In this document: one piece after another, positions 1-8,318 of the stretch
Layout of the letters: each line of letters begins with the position of its first letter
Numbering within the stretch: the stretch's first letter is position 1
Source of the DNA: Planktothrix serta PCC 8927
Lineage (GTDB): Bacteria > Cyanobacteriota > Cyanobacteriia > Cyanobacteriales > Microcoleaceae
Assembly: GCF_900010725.2 (NCBI RefSeq)
Contig: NZ_LR734826.1
Span: 66,792 to 120,522, forward strand
DNA: 53,731 nucleotides
Direction: 5' to 3'
Notes under the pieces: generated by a model
The model's database searches: none
What the model was told of the DNA's origin: nothing
The model's input: the letters and a program-made list of their open reading frames with translations, nothing else
Made by a program: the position numbers and the translations under genes

Positions 1-386
1 CAGAAAATTCCGATCCAGATGAACAGAATTATTTGGCTCAACTGAATAAACGTCCGCCCACAATTGCCGCCACTCGTCAACAGGATACCACCCTATTTGA
101 TCAAATTCCGCAGGTGAGTGAAGTCAGAAACTATTTTCAAAATATTTGGTATCCTCCTAAAAATTTAAAACGCACCTTACAATATAGTTTAAAACTCAAT
201 TCTGATGGTTCTTTACAAACTATTACACCTGTGGGTCAACCTGCGGTTAATCGTCAAAAACAACTAGATTTTCCAGAAATTGGGAAACCTTTTGTTTCTC
301 CCTTAGAGTCAGGAAAAACCCCGAAAATTCGGTTAGTTTTACAGCCGGATGGTAGTGTTCAAGCATTTTTAGAATCCTTGAATTAG
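1..386 (+). CDS. C-terminal part of an unidentified protein, cut by the window edge
   Basis: The reading frame is open from base 3 of the window through the TAG at 384-386, so only the last 127 or so residues are seen; a TTG at 33 is internal and need not be the start. The visible part has a hydrophilic stretch followed by a segment with alternating beta-like pattern (YFQNIWYPPKNLKRTLQYSL, then SDGSLQTITPVG and QPDGSVQAFLESLN). The W-x-PP and 'DGS' turns loosely recall TonB C-terminal-like folds, but I cannot name a family. It is convergent with the DUF29 gene, with only 4 bases between the two stops. Confidence 0.6.
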   Translation, partial: ENSDPDEQNYLAQLNKRPPTIAATRQQDTTLFDQIPQVSEVRNYFQNIWYPPKNLKRTLQYSLKLNSDGSLQTITPVGQPAVNRQKQLDFPEIGKPFVSPLESGKTPKIRLVLQPDGSVQAFLESLN

Positions 387-390
387 GGTT

Positions 391-843
391 TTATAGTGGT
401 GTTTCCCAAAATTTCCCCGTTAATAAACTGTCTACATCCTGGGGAAACGGACAAACATCAGGAAATTTTGCATCATATTCAATTTGCATATTTCCCAAAG
501 CTTCCTGATAACAATTAAGATAATTTTCTTGTAGATAATTCCTCAAACTTGGAGAATCCTTTAACTGTTTTTTAATATCCTGTTGCGTTCGAGAAATGGT
601 TACTTCCCAGCCTCGATAACAATTGAGTAACGGAACATAACACCGTTTTAAAGCGTGTTCAAATAACATCGTTAACCAACTTTCTAATTCCCGTTTATCC
701 CGCTTCCCCAAAGATTCAATCTCCTCAATTAAATTTTCCCAATCTAAGTTTTCAATATTTCGAGATTTTAACTGATTAACGGTATCTTCAATCCACAGTG
801 CAAAATCGACATCATAAAGTGTTTTTAAGGAAGTTTTGGTCAT
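391..843 (-). CDS. DUF29 family protein
   Basis: A 150-residue protein with the layout of the DUF29 family, which is very abundant in cyanobacteria: an N-terminal LYDVDFALWIEDTVNQLKSR segment, then the acidic LIEEIESLGKRDKRELESWL helix, then a LFEHALKRCYV...GWEVTISRTQ helix pair that ends in a short proline-rich tail. Function is not known; DUF29 proteins are small, helical and cytoplasmic and are often linked with mobile or accessory DNA. The ATG is preceded by an AT-rich leader. It lies on the same strand as the defence-type operon upstream, but 273 bases containing a repeat separate them, so it is probably not part of that operon. Confidence 0.85.
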   Translation of the reverse strand: MTKTSLKTLYDVDFALWIEDTVNQLKSRNIENLDWENLIEEIESLGKRDKRELESWLTMLFEHALKRCYVPLLNCYRGWEVTISRTQQDIKKQLKDSPSLRNYLQENYLNCYQEALGNMQIEYDAKFPDVCPFPQDVDSLLTGKFWETPL

Positions 844-907
844 AATTATAACCTACATTTTGATTAGGATTTTATTTTAACGCAGTTGAAAAGCGATCGC
901 CCATTGA

Positions 908-1005
908 TTCATCATGTCATACTAAGTGAAACGAAGTATCTTAGAGATATTTCTATTAGTATCTGATAGATTCTTCACTTCGCTGACGCTCCATTCAGAA
1001 TGACA
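908..1005. repeat. Imperfect inverted repeat, MITE-like, between DUF29 gene and defence operon
   Basis: The left arm begins around TGTCATACTAAGTGAAACG at 914 and the right arm ends with CCATTCAGAATGACAG near 1004; the reverse complement of the right arm matches the left arm with several mismatches and an extra segment. Related CTGTCATTC...GAATGACAG hairpins are scattered through many bacterial genomes. There is no open reading frame here. In RNA it would fold into a long hairpin just after the stop of the last operon gene, so it may also end that transcript. Confidence 0.5.
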
Positions 1006-1116
1006 GAAACAAGTCTTAGAATCTTTCCTATCATGATTCCTCTAGTTTTGTCCGCCCAATTTCGTTAATGATTACCTCCCCATCATTTTAGGTGTAGTTT
1101 CCCTATTAATTAAAAC

Positions 1117-3477
1117 TTAACTTGCTTGAATCATTCCGTCAATATCGGATTGAGATGCTTTTCCTTCTATTAGTTCGGCGAATAGTTGATTTAAAGATTT
1201 TTCTTGACTCACTTGGTTTAACATTACTTTTTCATCTTCAAAGTGTTTAATTACTTGTATTGCTTGTTGTTTTTCTTGAGAATATTCTTTGAAAAAATCT
1301 GGATCAATTTCTCGAAATGTTAGCAAATAAGATAAAGCTAAAAAGGCATTTTGTTTATATTGTTCAGTAAATTGGTTAGCGGGTTTACTCAGGAGATACT
1401 TGGTTATTAACAAAAAATGATTTTTATAGTTGAAATTTTCCGCCTTTGATTGAAAGTTATAATACCACAATAAAATTCTTGCATATCCCCATAGGTATTG
1501 ATTCTTTGTCAACTTATACTCCTCCTCAAATAAATCAAAGTAGAGTTTTTGCTGAGAGGTACTGAAAGCAGTTCTAGCCAGACTTTCAAAATATGCGCTG
1601 CTACCTTGTCTGATAACTTGTTTTTTTCGTTTGGTAGTCAGCTTATCTTTGAAATAATCAAAAGCTGGTTCTAGGTTAAAAGGTTCAGAAAATCTATAAA
1701 TTTTACCGACAAATCGAAGCATTTTTTTTACTAAATTAATAGAATTTGGATAGGATTTTATCATTAAATCAGGTAGCTTAATAAAATCAGAATTTTCAAA
1801 TATTTGCTTTAATTCAATAACTTCTGGTTCTGAGCTATCTGTTTGAATATTTTGAAAAATATCAATATTATTAGGTTTAGGAAGTTTTTTATTAATGGAG
1901 TTCAAGAGATTATCTAATATTTTTTCCTGGCTAGATTTTGATTCTATAGGAATAGATATTTTGCCAAGTTCTGCTTTAACTTCTTCCAAGTATTCTTTGT
2001 ACTTTTTTTGATGTCCTGGGTTTTTTAAGTATTGTATATGCTTGTCTGATTGATCCCCCCGATTGTTAACAATCTGTTGATAAGGAATATAACCAAAGGA
2101 TTCCTCAACTCTATCTACAAGTTTTGATGTAATTCTATAAGTTTCGTTAACATCGCTAACTTTTAATTCTGGAGGTGCATTGAGTTTGAGAATAAATTCT
2201 ATTTTTATTTTGATTTCCACATCTTCTCGATCTGGTGTTGTTTCTGGGAAGTTCTCAATCAAGATTTCATAATTTTGTGGAATTCCTTTTTTTAAGAATT
2301 TTTCCCCATTGACTTTAATTGGAAGTTTAACAAGATTTTTACGAATTAAGAATTCATTTTGATTAGTTTCGGGGATAGTTCCTCTTAATGTTCGTGGTGA
2401 ACCTTCGTAGGAAATGGTTTGATCGGATAATTGAATCCATTGAGTGATCAGATTTCCCTGTTCATCTTTTGTTCCAATTTCAAATTCAATGGTATCTAAA
2501 TAAATCCCAAATAAGGGAAAATTAGAGTTTTGTTTCATTTCCCACACTCTAGGAAAAATTTGATGATCAGAACTTACGCATAAAAATTGCGGAAGTCGCT
2601 GTTTAATAATCGGAAACCGATTATATTGAGAAATTAAAATCCAGTGATAATTAGGATATGCTAGTTGTAGTTGTTCTAAAGCATAAAAATTAACTCTATT
2701 ATTAATAATAATATTAATATCTGCAAGATTTAACTGGACTTGTTTATAATAAATTTGCTCAGAATACATAATTTCAACGATAATAGACATTGATTCTGTA
2801 TTTGATTCTGAAGGTATTTGTTCAAATATTGCAATTTTTTGTAAATATTTTTGTAGATGAGCGATCGCACTTTCTTCTAAATTACTATTCGAGAAAAAGT
2901 TATTTAAAATTTTGATAGAAATATCTCTACAAATTTGATTGTATGTTTCAACACTATTAAAAGGCGTTTGAATCAATAACGGTTCTCTTGTATTAAGAAT
3001 AGGAATTCCCTTCTGATCTCGTTGAATGGGAATTAAGCGATCGCATTCAAAACAATCTAAATCTATAAATATTAATGGTTTATCAGGATTTAGATGTTTC
3101 AGTTGTTGATAATAATTCCAATAATAATAAGCACTTTGATATAAATAAGTTTCTTGATAATTTAAAAATTGACTGGTACTTAAAGTTAATAAATCAATTG
3201 TATCTCTAATAATAAATAACCGTTGTATTCCGGTTTGGGTTAACTCCTCACCCAGAAAATTATTTTCATTAGTTTTAATTTCTAACTGTTGACTACGATG
3301 ATTTGAAATCACGGGATCAACTCGATAGGAAGTCATTCCATATTCTGTGATTAATTCTTGTTTATATCTTCTGGGTAAGTTTCCCTGAGAATGAATTAAA
3401 TCATCAGGATTTAATTCAAACTGATAAGCATATTGACATAATTTAATATAGGATTCTAAATTAAATAGTTGAGTCAT
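1117..3477 (-). CDS. Large protein of unknown function, last gene of the McrBC-like operon
   Basis: A 786-residue protein that I do not recognise. The N-terminal third is rich in Tyr/Gln/Asn and has an alpha/beta look (PLIFIDLDCFECDRLIPI near residues 130-150). The middle third (about 325-450) is beta-rich and ends in a run like EVKIKIEFILKLNAPPELKVSD, vaguely like the substrate-binding beta part of Hsp70-like proteins, but no Hsp70 phosphate motif is visible in front of it. The last 200 residues are helical with many aromatic residues (FDLFEEEYKLTKNQYLWGYARILLWYY). There is no signal peptide or clear membrane segment. Its ATG overlaps the stop of the PLD gene in an ATGA, so it is translationally coupled and probably an accessory or sensor part of the same system. 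Confidence 0.75.
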   Translation of the reverse strand: MTQLFNLESYIKLCQYAYQFELNPDDLIHSQGNLPRRYKQELITEYGMTSYRVDPVISNHRSQQLEIKTNENNFLGEELTQTGIQRLFIIRDTIDLLTLSTSQFLNYQETYLYQSAYYYWNYYQQLKHLNPDKPLIFIDLDCFECDRLIPIQRDQKGIPILNTREPLLIQTPFNSVETYNQICRDISIKILNNFFSNSNLEESAIAHLQKYLQKIAIFEQIPSESNTESMSIIVEIMYSEQIYYKQVQLNLADINIIINNRVNFYALEQLQLAYPNYHWILISQYNRFPIIKQRLPQFLCVSSDHQIFPRVWEMKQNSNFPLFGIYLDTIEFEIGTKDEQGNLITQWIQLSDQTISYEGSPRTLRGTIPETNQNEFLIRKNLVKLPIKVNGEKFLKKGIPQNYEILIENFPETTPDREDVEIKIKIEFILKLNAPPELKVSDVNETYRITSKLVDRVEESFGYIPYQQIVNNRGDQSDKHIQYLKNPGHQKKYKEYLEEVKAELGKISIPIESKSSQEKILDNLLNSINKKLPKPNNIDIFQNIQTDSSEPEVIELKQIFENSDFIKLPDLMIKSYPNSINLVKKMLRFVGKIYRFSEPFNLEPAFDYFKDKLTTKRKKQVIRQGSSAYFESLARTAFSTSQQKLYFDLFEEEYKLTKNQYLWGYARILLWYYNFQSKAENFNYKNHFLLITKYLLSKPANQFTEQYKQNAFLALSYLLTFREIDPDFFKEYSQEKQQAIQVIKHFEDEKVMLNQVSQEKSLNQLFAELIEGKASQSDIDGMIQAS

Positions 3478-5180
3478 GATTTTGAACCTTTTAATGTGTT
3501 AATAATTTGACTAATTTCTTGAGAATCTGTAGTTTTATACATTAAATCATAACTTCCTTGATGTTTCAGAGAAAAATTAAAGTTAATTCCGCCGATATAA
3601 GCGATTTTATTTCCTAATATTGTGATTTTTGCGTGTAGATTTTTCACTCTTTTAATATTGATAGTCGAATCTAAAAATCTCATTTCTTGGTCAATATAAA
3701 TTATAGTATTTAAACGCTGTAATTGGGATCTTAATTCAGCAGTTGCTTGAAAACTCCTACTAACAATTATGACTTTTCCTGCAAAATTACTTAACTCTTT
3801 TAAAAGATCATTATAATATTGATCAGCAGTTAGTAAAGTGGAAGAAACCGGATAAGATTCTTGACGATAACGTTTGACAGTTCGCAATTCAAACCCATCA
3901 AAACCCAATACAGGAATTACATGATCTCGACTAGAACATTGCCAAAAATAACGAAATACATTAATTAGTTGTTGATGAGTTTCATTATTTTTACAGATAA
4001 TTCCTGACTCTAAATTAACATCTAAGCTGCCCCTTGTCAAATTCACTGATCCTAAGTAACAATTATTTTCAGAAATGCAAGTTTTTAAATGAAATGCACC
4101 GCTTCTGATCTTAACTTTAGCATCTAATAATTGACGTAGACAATCTTTTTTGCGTTCATCAGCACGTTTAAAATGTTCAGGTAAATACTTAGAAATCGTC
4201 ACTTGTTGATCAATTCTATCCACAACTTCATCCCGCAAATCTGTTAATATCCAGACTCCTTGCGGTAGAGTGGCTGATTTTTCACAAATTTGATTAATTA
4301 ATGCTTCATCTTCGAGGATATAGCTAGAAATTAGTAAAAACTTCTCCGCTTGAGCAATTATTTTTTGAAATAGAGTACGATTTTTTCGACTTACCCAAAT
4401 TTTATTGACAGGAGAAAGATTAGGTTTCAGAGCAGGATTTTCAGGAAAATGACTAACAATAATCCTATAATGCTCTTGATATTCTTGAATCAATTGTTGA
4501 GTTAATTCTGACTGATCGAAAATGTCCGTATTTCCTTCTCGTAAACTAATCATTGCTTCTCTTAAACTCAAGGGTAATTCTTGCCAATTTATCCCTAATC
4601 TTAATTGGTCATTAATTCTAAAAACTGCCTCCTGAGTATCAACGTTTCTCAAGAAACGATCAATTTTTTGATAATTGGGTAAATTCTGCCAAAAAGTTTC
4701 TGCCTCTTGCCATATTTTTTTGGCTATTTCTAATGATAACCCTGGATAATAAGGTTGATCTAAAATAACAGTATAACTCCCATCTTGTTGAGTTTCATTA
4801 CCATTAAACAGAGGAAATTGAGGATCATCTGCTAACAAATTTAAGGTAATTTCTGAACTAATAAATTGATAAATATAACGGTTAACAATGCTTTCTTTTA
4901 AGTTAGACTCCCTAGGAAATAATAGCTTTAAACTAGAAACTTGATAAAGTTGATCATCCTGAGTGACTCCATTAGCAATTTTTAATAAATCCGTTAAGAC
5001 TGAATTAGGGATAAATTGTAACCCAAAAGATTGACGTAAAAGCTGCGGTGTTCGTCGGTGAGTTTGGGTAGCAACTGCTTGAATTTCTTGTAATAATTGC
5101 CATAAAGATACATCGGATAAAAGGTTTCCTTCTTCCAACTGACGGTAAAATGTTCCCTGAATTTGATAATGGATTTTCAT
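3474..5180 (-). CDS. Phospholipase-D-like nuclease with two HKD motifs
   Basis: 568 residues. The C-terminal half carries two HKD-type half-sites: H364-L-K366 followed by GSVN (HLKTCISENNCYLGSVN), and H516-A-K518 followed by GGIN (HAKITILGNKIAYIGGIN). In PLD superfamily nucleases two such half-sites form one active site, with one His forming a covalent phospho-enzyme. The acidic residue of the classical HxK(x)4D is not Asp in either copy, as in several PLD nucleases. The N-terminal 270 residues are helical and unassigned. The gene overlaps both neighbours by 4 bases (ATGA). In this operon it is the most obvious catalytic nuclease and is likely the effector. Confidence 0.8.
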   Translation of the reverse strand: MKIHYQIQGTFYRQLEEGNLLSDVSLWQLLQEIQAVATQTHRRTPQLLRQSFGLQFIPNSVLTDLLKIANGVTQDDQLYQVSSLKLLFPRESNLKESIVNRYIYQFISSEITLNLLADDPQFPLFNGNETQQDGSYTVILDQPYYPGLSLEIAKKIWQEAETFWQNLPNYQKIDRFLRNVDTQEAVFRINDQLRLGINWQELPLSLREAMISLREGNTDIFDQSELTQQLIQEYQEHYRIIVSHFPENPALKPNLSPVNKIWVSRKNRTLFQKIIAQAEKFLLISSYILEDEALINQICEKSATLPQGVWILTDLRDEVVDRIDQQVTISKYLPEHFKRADERKKDCLRQLLDAKVKIRSGAFHLKTCISENNCYLGSVNLTRGSLDVNLESGIICKNNETHQQLINVFRYFWQCSSRDHVIPVLGFDGFELRTVKRYRQESYPVSSTLLTADQYYNDLLKELSNFAGKVIIVSRSFQATAELRSQLQRLNTIIYIDQEMRFLDSTINIKRVKNLHAKITILGNKIAYIGGINFNFSLKHQGSYDLMYKTTDSQEISQIINTLKGSKS

Positions 5181-6745
5181 GATAATACTCCTTGACGAAT
5201 TCTAGGTAATTTCATTCGTTTTAATAGGGAAACTGCATGAGTCCATTTTTCATAGTCTCCCCATAAAATTAAGTAACTTTGTCCTCTGGTTAAGGCAATT
5301 TTCCAATGTTCTATAGGAATAAGTTTAGGATTTCCACTACAACAAATTAAGACAATAGATGCTTCTTTTCCTTGCCATTCTGTAACTGTTTTAATCATAA
5401 CAGAAATATAGTCAATCGGACAATTAGCAATTAACTGATCTCGCTGAATTTCCGAAAAGGTTAATATTCCTATTTTTGGCATTAATTCTAAATCAAAACT
5501 TTTTAAAAATTCTAATATTTTTTCTCCTTCCTGTTGATTAGGAATATCTTCCCACCATAACCGATATTCCCACTGTGGAAAATAATCACTCATTTGTTGA
5601 AAATTTGTTGAGATCCATTCATGGGAAAACCTATCATAAATTGTAGTTGCTAGTTCGGGATGTAAACGAAATTGTTCTGAAAGTTGTATGGTATAAGCAG
5701 GAAGTAAATATTGCAATAACCAAGGAAAACCATAGAGAACACGCTGGAAAAAGTTCTGATTCCGAGAAGCAGGAATAAACCCGATATTTTCATCCCCTAA
5801 TAATACTAATTTATTGGTTAATCCTGAAATTAAGATTAATTCCAACCAGGTTAACTGTTGAGCATCTTCAATAATAATTAAATCATAGAAATTTTCCCAG
5901 AGGGTTTGACCATCAACACCCAGAAATTCTTTAACAGTTGCTAAAAAAGGATTAAGGGGATTTTGACTTAAATATTGCTCCAGAGTTACTATTGCATTTT
6001 TTGATAGATTTTGGTAAGATTGAACTAGAGTAATTTGCTGTCTTAATAAGGGTTCTAATCTCTTGAGTTGATAAGCAAACCAGTTTAACCTTGCTGTACT
6101 TAAATCGGGAAATTCTAAACTCAAAGTTTGGGTGAGTTGCGGGATAGATTGGGTGGTAATTAAGGGTAAATATCTTTCTAGTTTAACTGGCGATCGCAAC
6201 TTTTCTAATTCAGTATCGGGTAAACAGTAAAGCGGTAAATAATTGAGTTGTGGTTGTGCTAAATGATCGCGCTGAAGACGTTCAATTATTGCTGATTGAT
6301 TTCCTGATATTTCCGACAGTAAATAAGGATATCCGGGTAATTGTTGATAGACGGTTAATGTACTCGGATAATGACTTAAAATTAAAATGCGTTTTTCATC
6401 TTTAATCCCAGCATCCGCAAGATTCAACGCTATGCGAGTTTTTCCCGTTGCGGGTAAACCAGAAATCACCGTAATCGGACTATTAGATAATCCCATTTCT
6501 AAAGATTGGATTTGTTGAGGAGAAAGTTGTAAAACGGGATAAACTGCGGTAAAATTAAGTTGCGATCGCTCTTGTAAATAAACCGCACAGTTACAGATTG
6601 TTTCAACAATTAATTCCGTCGGTAATGTTAACTCTGTTTGGGTTTTAACTAACTGCTCTAACAAACTTAAACGCCATTCTGGGGTGATTTCAGAATCGTT
6701 AATTTGTGCTTTTAATCCTTGCCAAAATTGCTGTTTATTGATCAT
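5177..6745 (-). CDS. SF1 (Upf1-like) helicase-type ATPase
   Basis: 522 residues with a recognisable series of SF1 motifs: Walker A GLPATGKT at 96-103 (K102), motif II IIIEDAQQ (E293-D294), motif III LVLLGDENIGF about 25 residues later, motif V TVTEWQGKEASIVLICC, and motif VI IALTRGQSYLILWGD near the C terminus. The ED-A-Q box is typical of Upf1/Dna2-type DNA or RNA helicases. The protein is short for the family, with no large extra domains, so it may act as a motor for the neighbouring PLD nuclease. It overlaps the McrC-like gene by 11 bases and the PLD gene by 4, so the products are probably made together. Confidence 0.8.
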   Translation of the reverse strand: MINKQQFWQGLKAQINDSEITPEWRLSLLEQLVKTQTELTLPTELIVETICNCAVYLQERSQLNFTAVYPVLQLSPQQIQSLEMGLSNSPITVISGLPATGKTRIALNLADAGIKDEKRILILSHYPSTLTVYQQLPGYPYLLSEISGNQSAIIERLQRDHLAQPQLNYLPLYCLPDTELEKLRSPVKLERYLPLITTQSIPQLTQTLSLEFPDLSTARLNWFAYQLKRLEPLLRQQITLVQSYQNLSKNAIVTLEQYLSQNPLNPFLATVKEFLGVDGQTLWENFYDLIIIEDAQQLTWLELILISGLTNKLVLLGDENIGFIPASRNQNFFQRVLYGFPWLLQYLLPAYTIQLSEQFRLHPELATTIYDRFSHEWISTNFQQMSDYFPQWEYRLWWEDIPNQQEGEKILEFLKSFDLELMPKIGILTFSEIQRDQLIANCPIDYISVMIKTVTEWQGKEASIVLICCSGNPKLIPIEHWKIALTRGQSYLILWGDYEKWTHAVSLLKRMKLPRIRQGVLS

Positions 6746-8312
6746 AGTTTAATAATTTATCTTTGATTAAAATACTTATTAATTGTAACGTTTGCTCAAA
6801 CCCATTAGCTAAGATTGGGTCAGGAATTTGAAAAACCCAAATTTTTTCATTAGTAATTCGTTGAATTTTACCTTTTTCTGATCCAGAATTAGGCGGTTTA
6901 TGTAAATACAAGATAATCGCTGATTCAATATCTGGTAATTCTTTAATATATTCAACAGCTTGTTTCAAAGTTTCTTTTGAGGGAAGATACCAAAATATCC
7001 AGATGGGAAATCGCAGTTTTTTAACTTTTAGTTCCGATGTATTTAAATCATGAACTTCCACCGTCATTAAGCAATCTCCTAATTCGATATTTCTGAATTT
7101 TTGAATCTGAAATACATAGACTTTATCTCGTAAAAATACACGAATTTTAGGGAAAACTTGATCATCATGGTTTAAATATTGTCCCTGTTTAGGACTCAGA
7201 AAACCTGTTAAATAGCTTAAAGGTTCAACATAAGAATCTTTAAATCGCAAAAATGTTGCGGTAAATGCTAAATAAATCACATCCTTTAACAGTTGATTTC
7301 TGAATGTCCATAACTTCTCTTTTTCTGACCGTTTGGCAATATAATCTAAATAGGCTTGATAAAAACTATGATAGATGGGATTTTGTAATAACACATAATT
7401 GGGTTTCCCTGGTTTAAAACGGTGTAAAGTTTTTAAAATCGGTTGAACAGTTGGTTGTTGTCTAAACTGTTTAATTGTTTGATAAAATTTTTCACATTCT
7501 GGATATTCTGGATAAATTTTATAAATATTTGATTCTCGGTAAAGAACTTGTCCGGCAAAATAAATCAGAAACTGATTTTCAGGTGTATTATAATCTTGGT
7601 GACGTTTTATCCCCATTAATTCCTGTCGAGATCCGGCTTTTTCTGCGGCGGTTAAACCTGGACGACGGGTATAATCTCGTAAACAATAAGCATCCATTTC
7701 TTGAATCTTTCCAACAGGCATTAATTCGGCTTTTCGTCTGAGTTGTTGTCTCAGTTTAGGGCTAATAATTTGTAAATTCTTGTCTAAATTATACTTATTT
7801 AATAAAGCAATAATTAAAGGTTTAACAGCATCAGCAGTCTGGAATTGTTGAAACTTTTCGGGTAACTCCAGCACTCGAACTTTTTGATTTTTTCCTACTT
7901 TTTTAGTGAAAATCTTTTCACATAATCCCGTAAAAATTTGTAATAGTTGAGCAACTTTGTCATCTAAGCGATCGCCTAATTTATCTTTACATTCTTCTAA
8001 TTGCTTGTCCTCTTCAATAGGAGCACTATCTAACACTTCACCTCGAATTTTTAAAACAGATAAGTGCAGGTTAATTTCCAAGCTTAACTGAGTCTCAAGT
8101 TGACAATTATTATGTTTTAAATCCGTTGGATTTAACCAAGGAAAACCTATTTCATAGACCTGATTGGTTTGGTCAATCAACATAGGACATCGGGATAAAA
8201 TATCATCTGTTTCCAATACCAAATAGGGGCGATTTTTGGCTTCAAAAAGATGATCAATACTAACTTCACGTGGTTGATTCAAATAAGCAAAAATACTAGA
8301 ATATAACTTCAT
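6735..8312 (-). CDS. DUF2357/McrC-like protein, partner of the coiled-coil McrB
   Basis: 525 residues. The middle carries the DUF2357 signature NTPENQF at 242-248, preceded by R-x-LMGIKRHQDYNTPEN, as found in McrC-like subunits that pair with McrB AAA+ proteins. The N-terminal 110 residues are beta-rich; a helical region lies between. In the C-terminal 170 residues, where McrC has a PD-(D/E)xK nuclease, I see beta strands (KIRVFLRDKVYVFQIQKF, CLMTVEVHDL, PIWIFWYLPS) but no clear D...(D/E)xK set, so the nuclease may be divergent or inactive. The start lies 6 bases after the stop of the McrB-like gene. Confidence 0.78.
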   Translation of the reverse strand: MKLYSSIFAYLNQPREVSIDHLFEAKNRPYLVLETDDILSRCPMLIDQTNQVYEIGFPWLNPTDLKHNNCQLETQLSLEINLHLSVLKIRGEVLDSAPIEEDKQLEECKDKLGDRLDDKVAQLLQIFTGLCEKIFTKKVGKNQKVRVLELPEKFQQFQTADAVKPLIIALLNKYNLDKNLQIISPKLRQQLRRKAELMPVGKIQEMDAYCLRDYTRRPGLTAAEKAGSRQELMGIKRHQDYNTPENQFLIYFAGQVLYRESNIYKIYPEYPECEKFYQTIKQFRQQPTVQPILKTLHRFKPGKPNYVLLQNPIYHSFYQAYLDYIAKRSEKEKLWTFRNQLLKDVIYLAFTATFLRFKDSYVEPLSYLTGFLSPKQGQYLNHDDQVFPKIRVFLRDKVYVFQIQKFRNIELGDCLMTVEVHDLNTSELKVKKLRFPIWIFWYLPSKETLKQAVEYIKELPDIESAIILYLHKPPNSGSEKGKIQRITNEKIWVFQIPDPILANGFEQTLQLISILIKDKLLNYDQ

Positions 8313-8318
8313 TTGCGT

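Noticed and set aside
391-843. DUF29 gene as sixth member of the defence operon
   Set aside because: A 273-base gap with a MITE-like repeat separates it, while the true operon genes overlap or nearly touch.
7475-7741. 88-residue plus-strand reading frame inside the McrC-like gene
   Set aside because: Antisense to a well-supported gene, with no leader and no recognisable domain.
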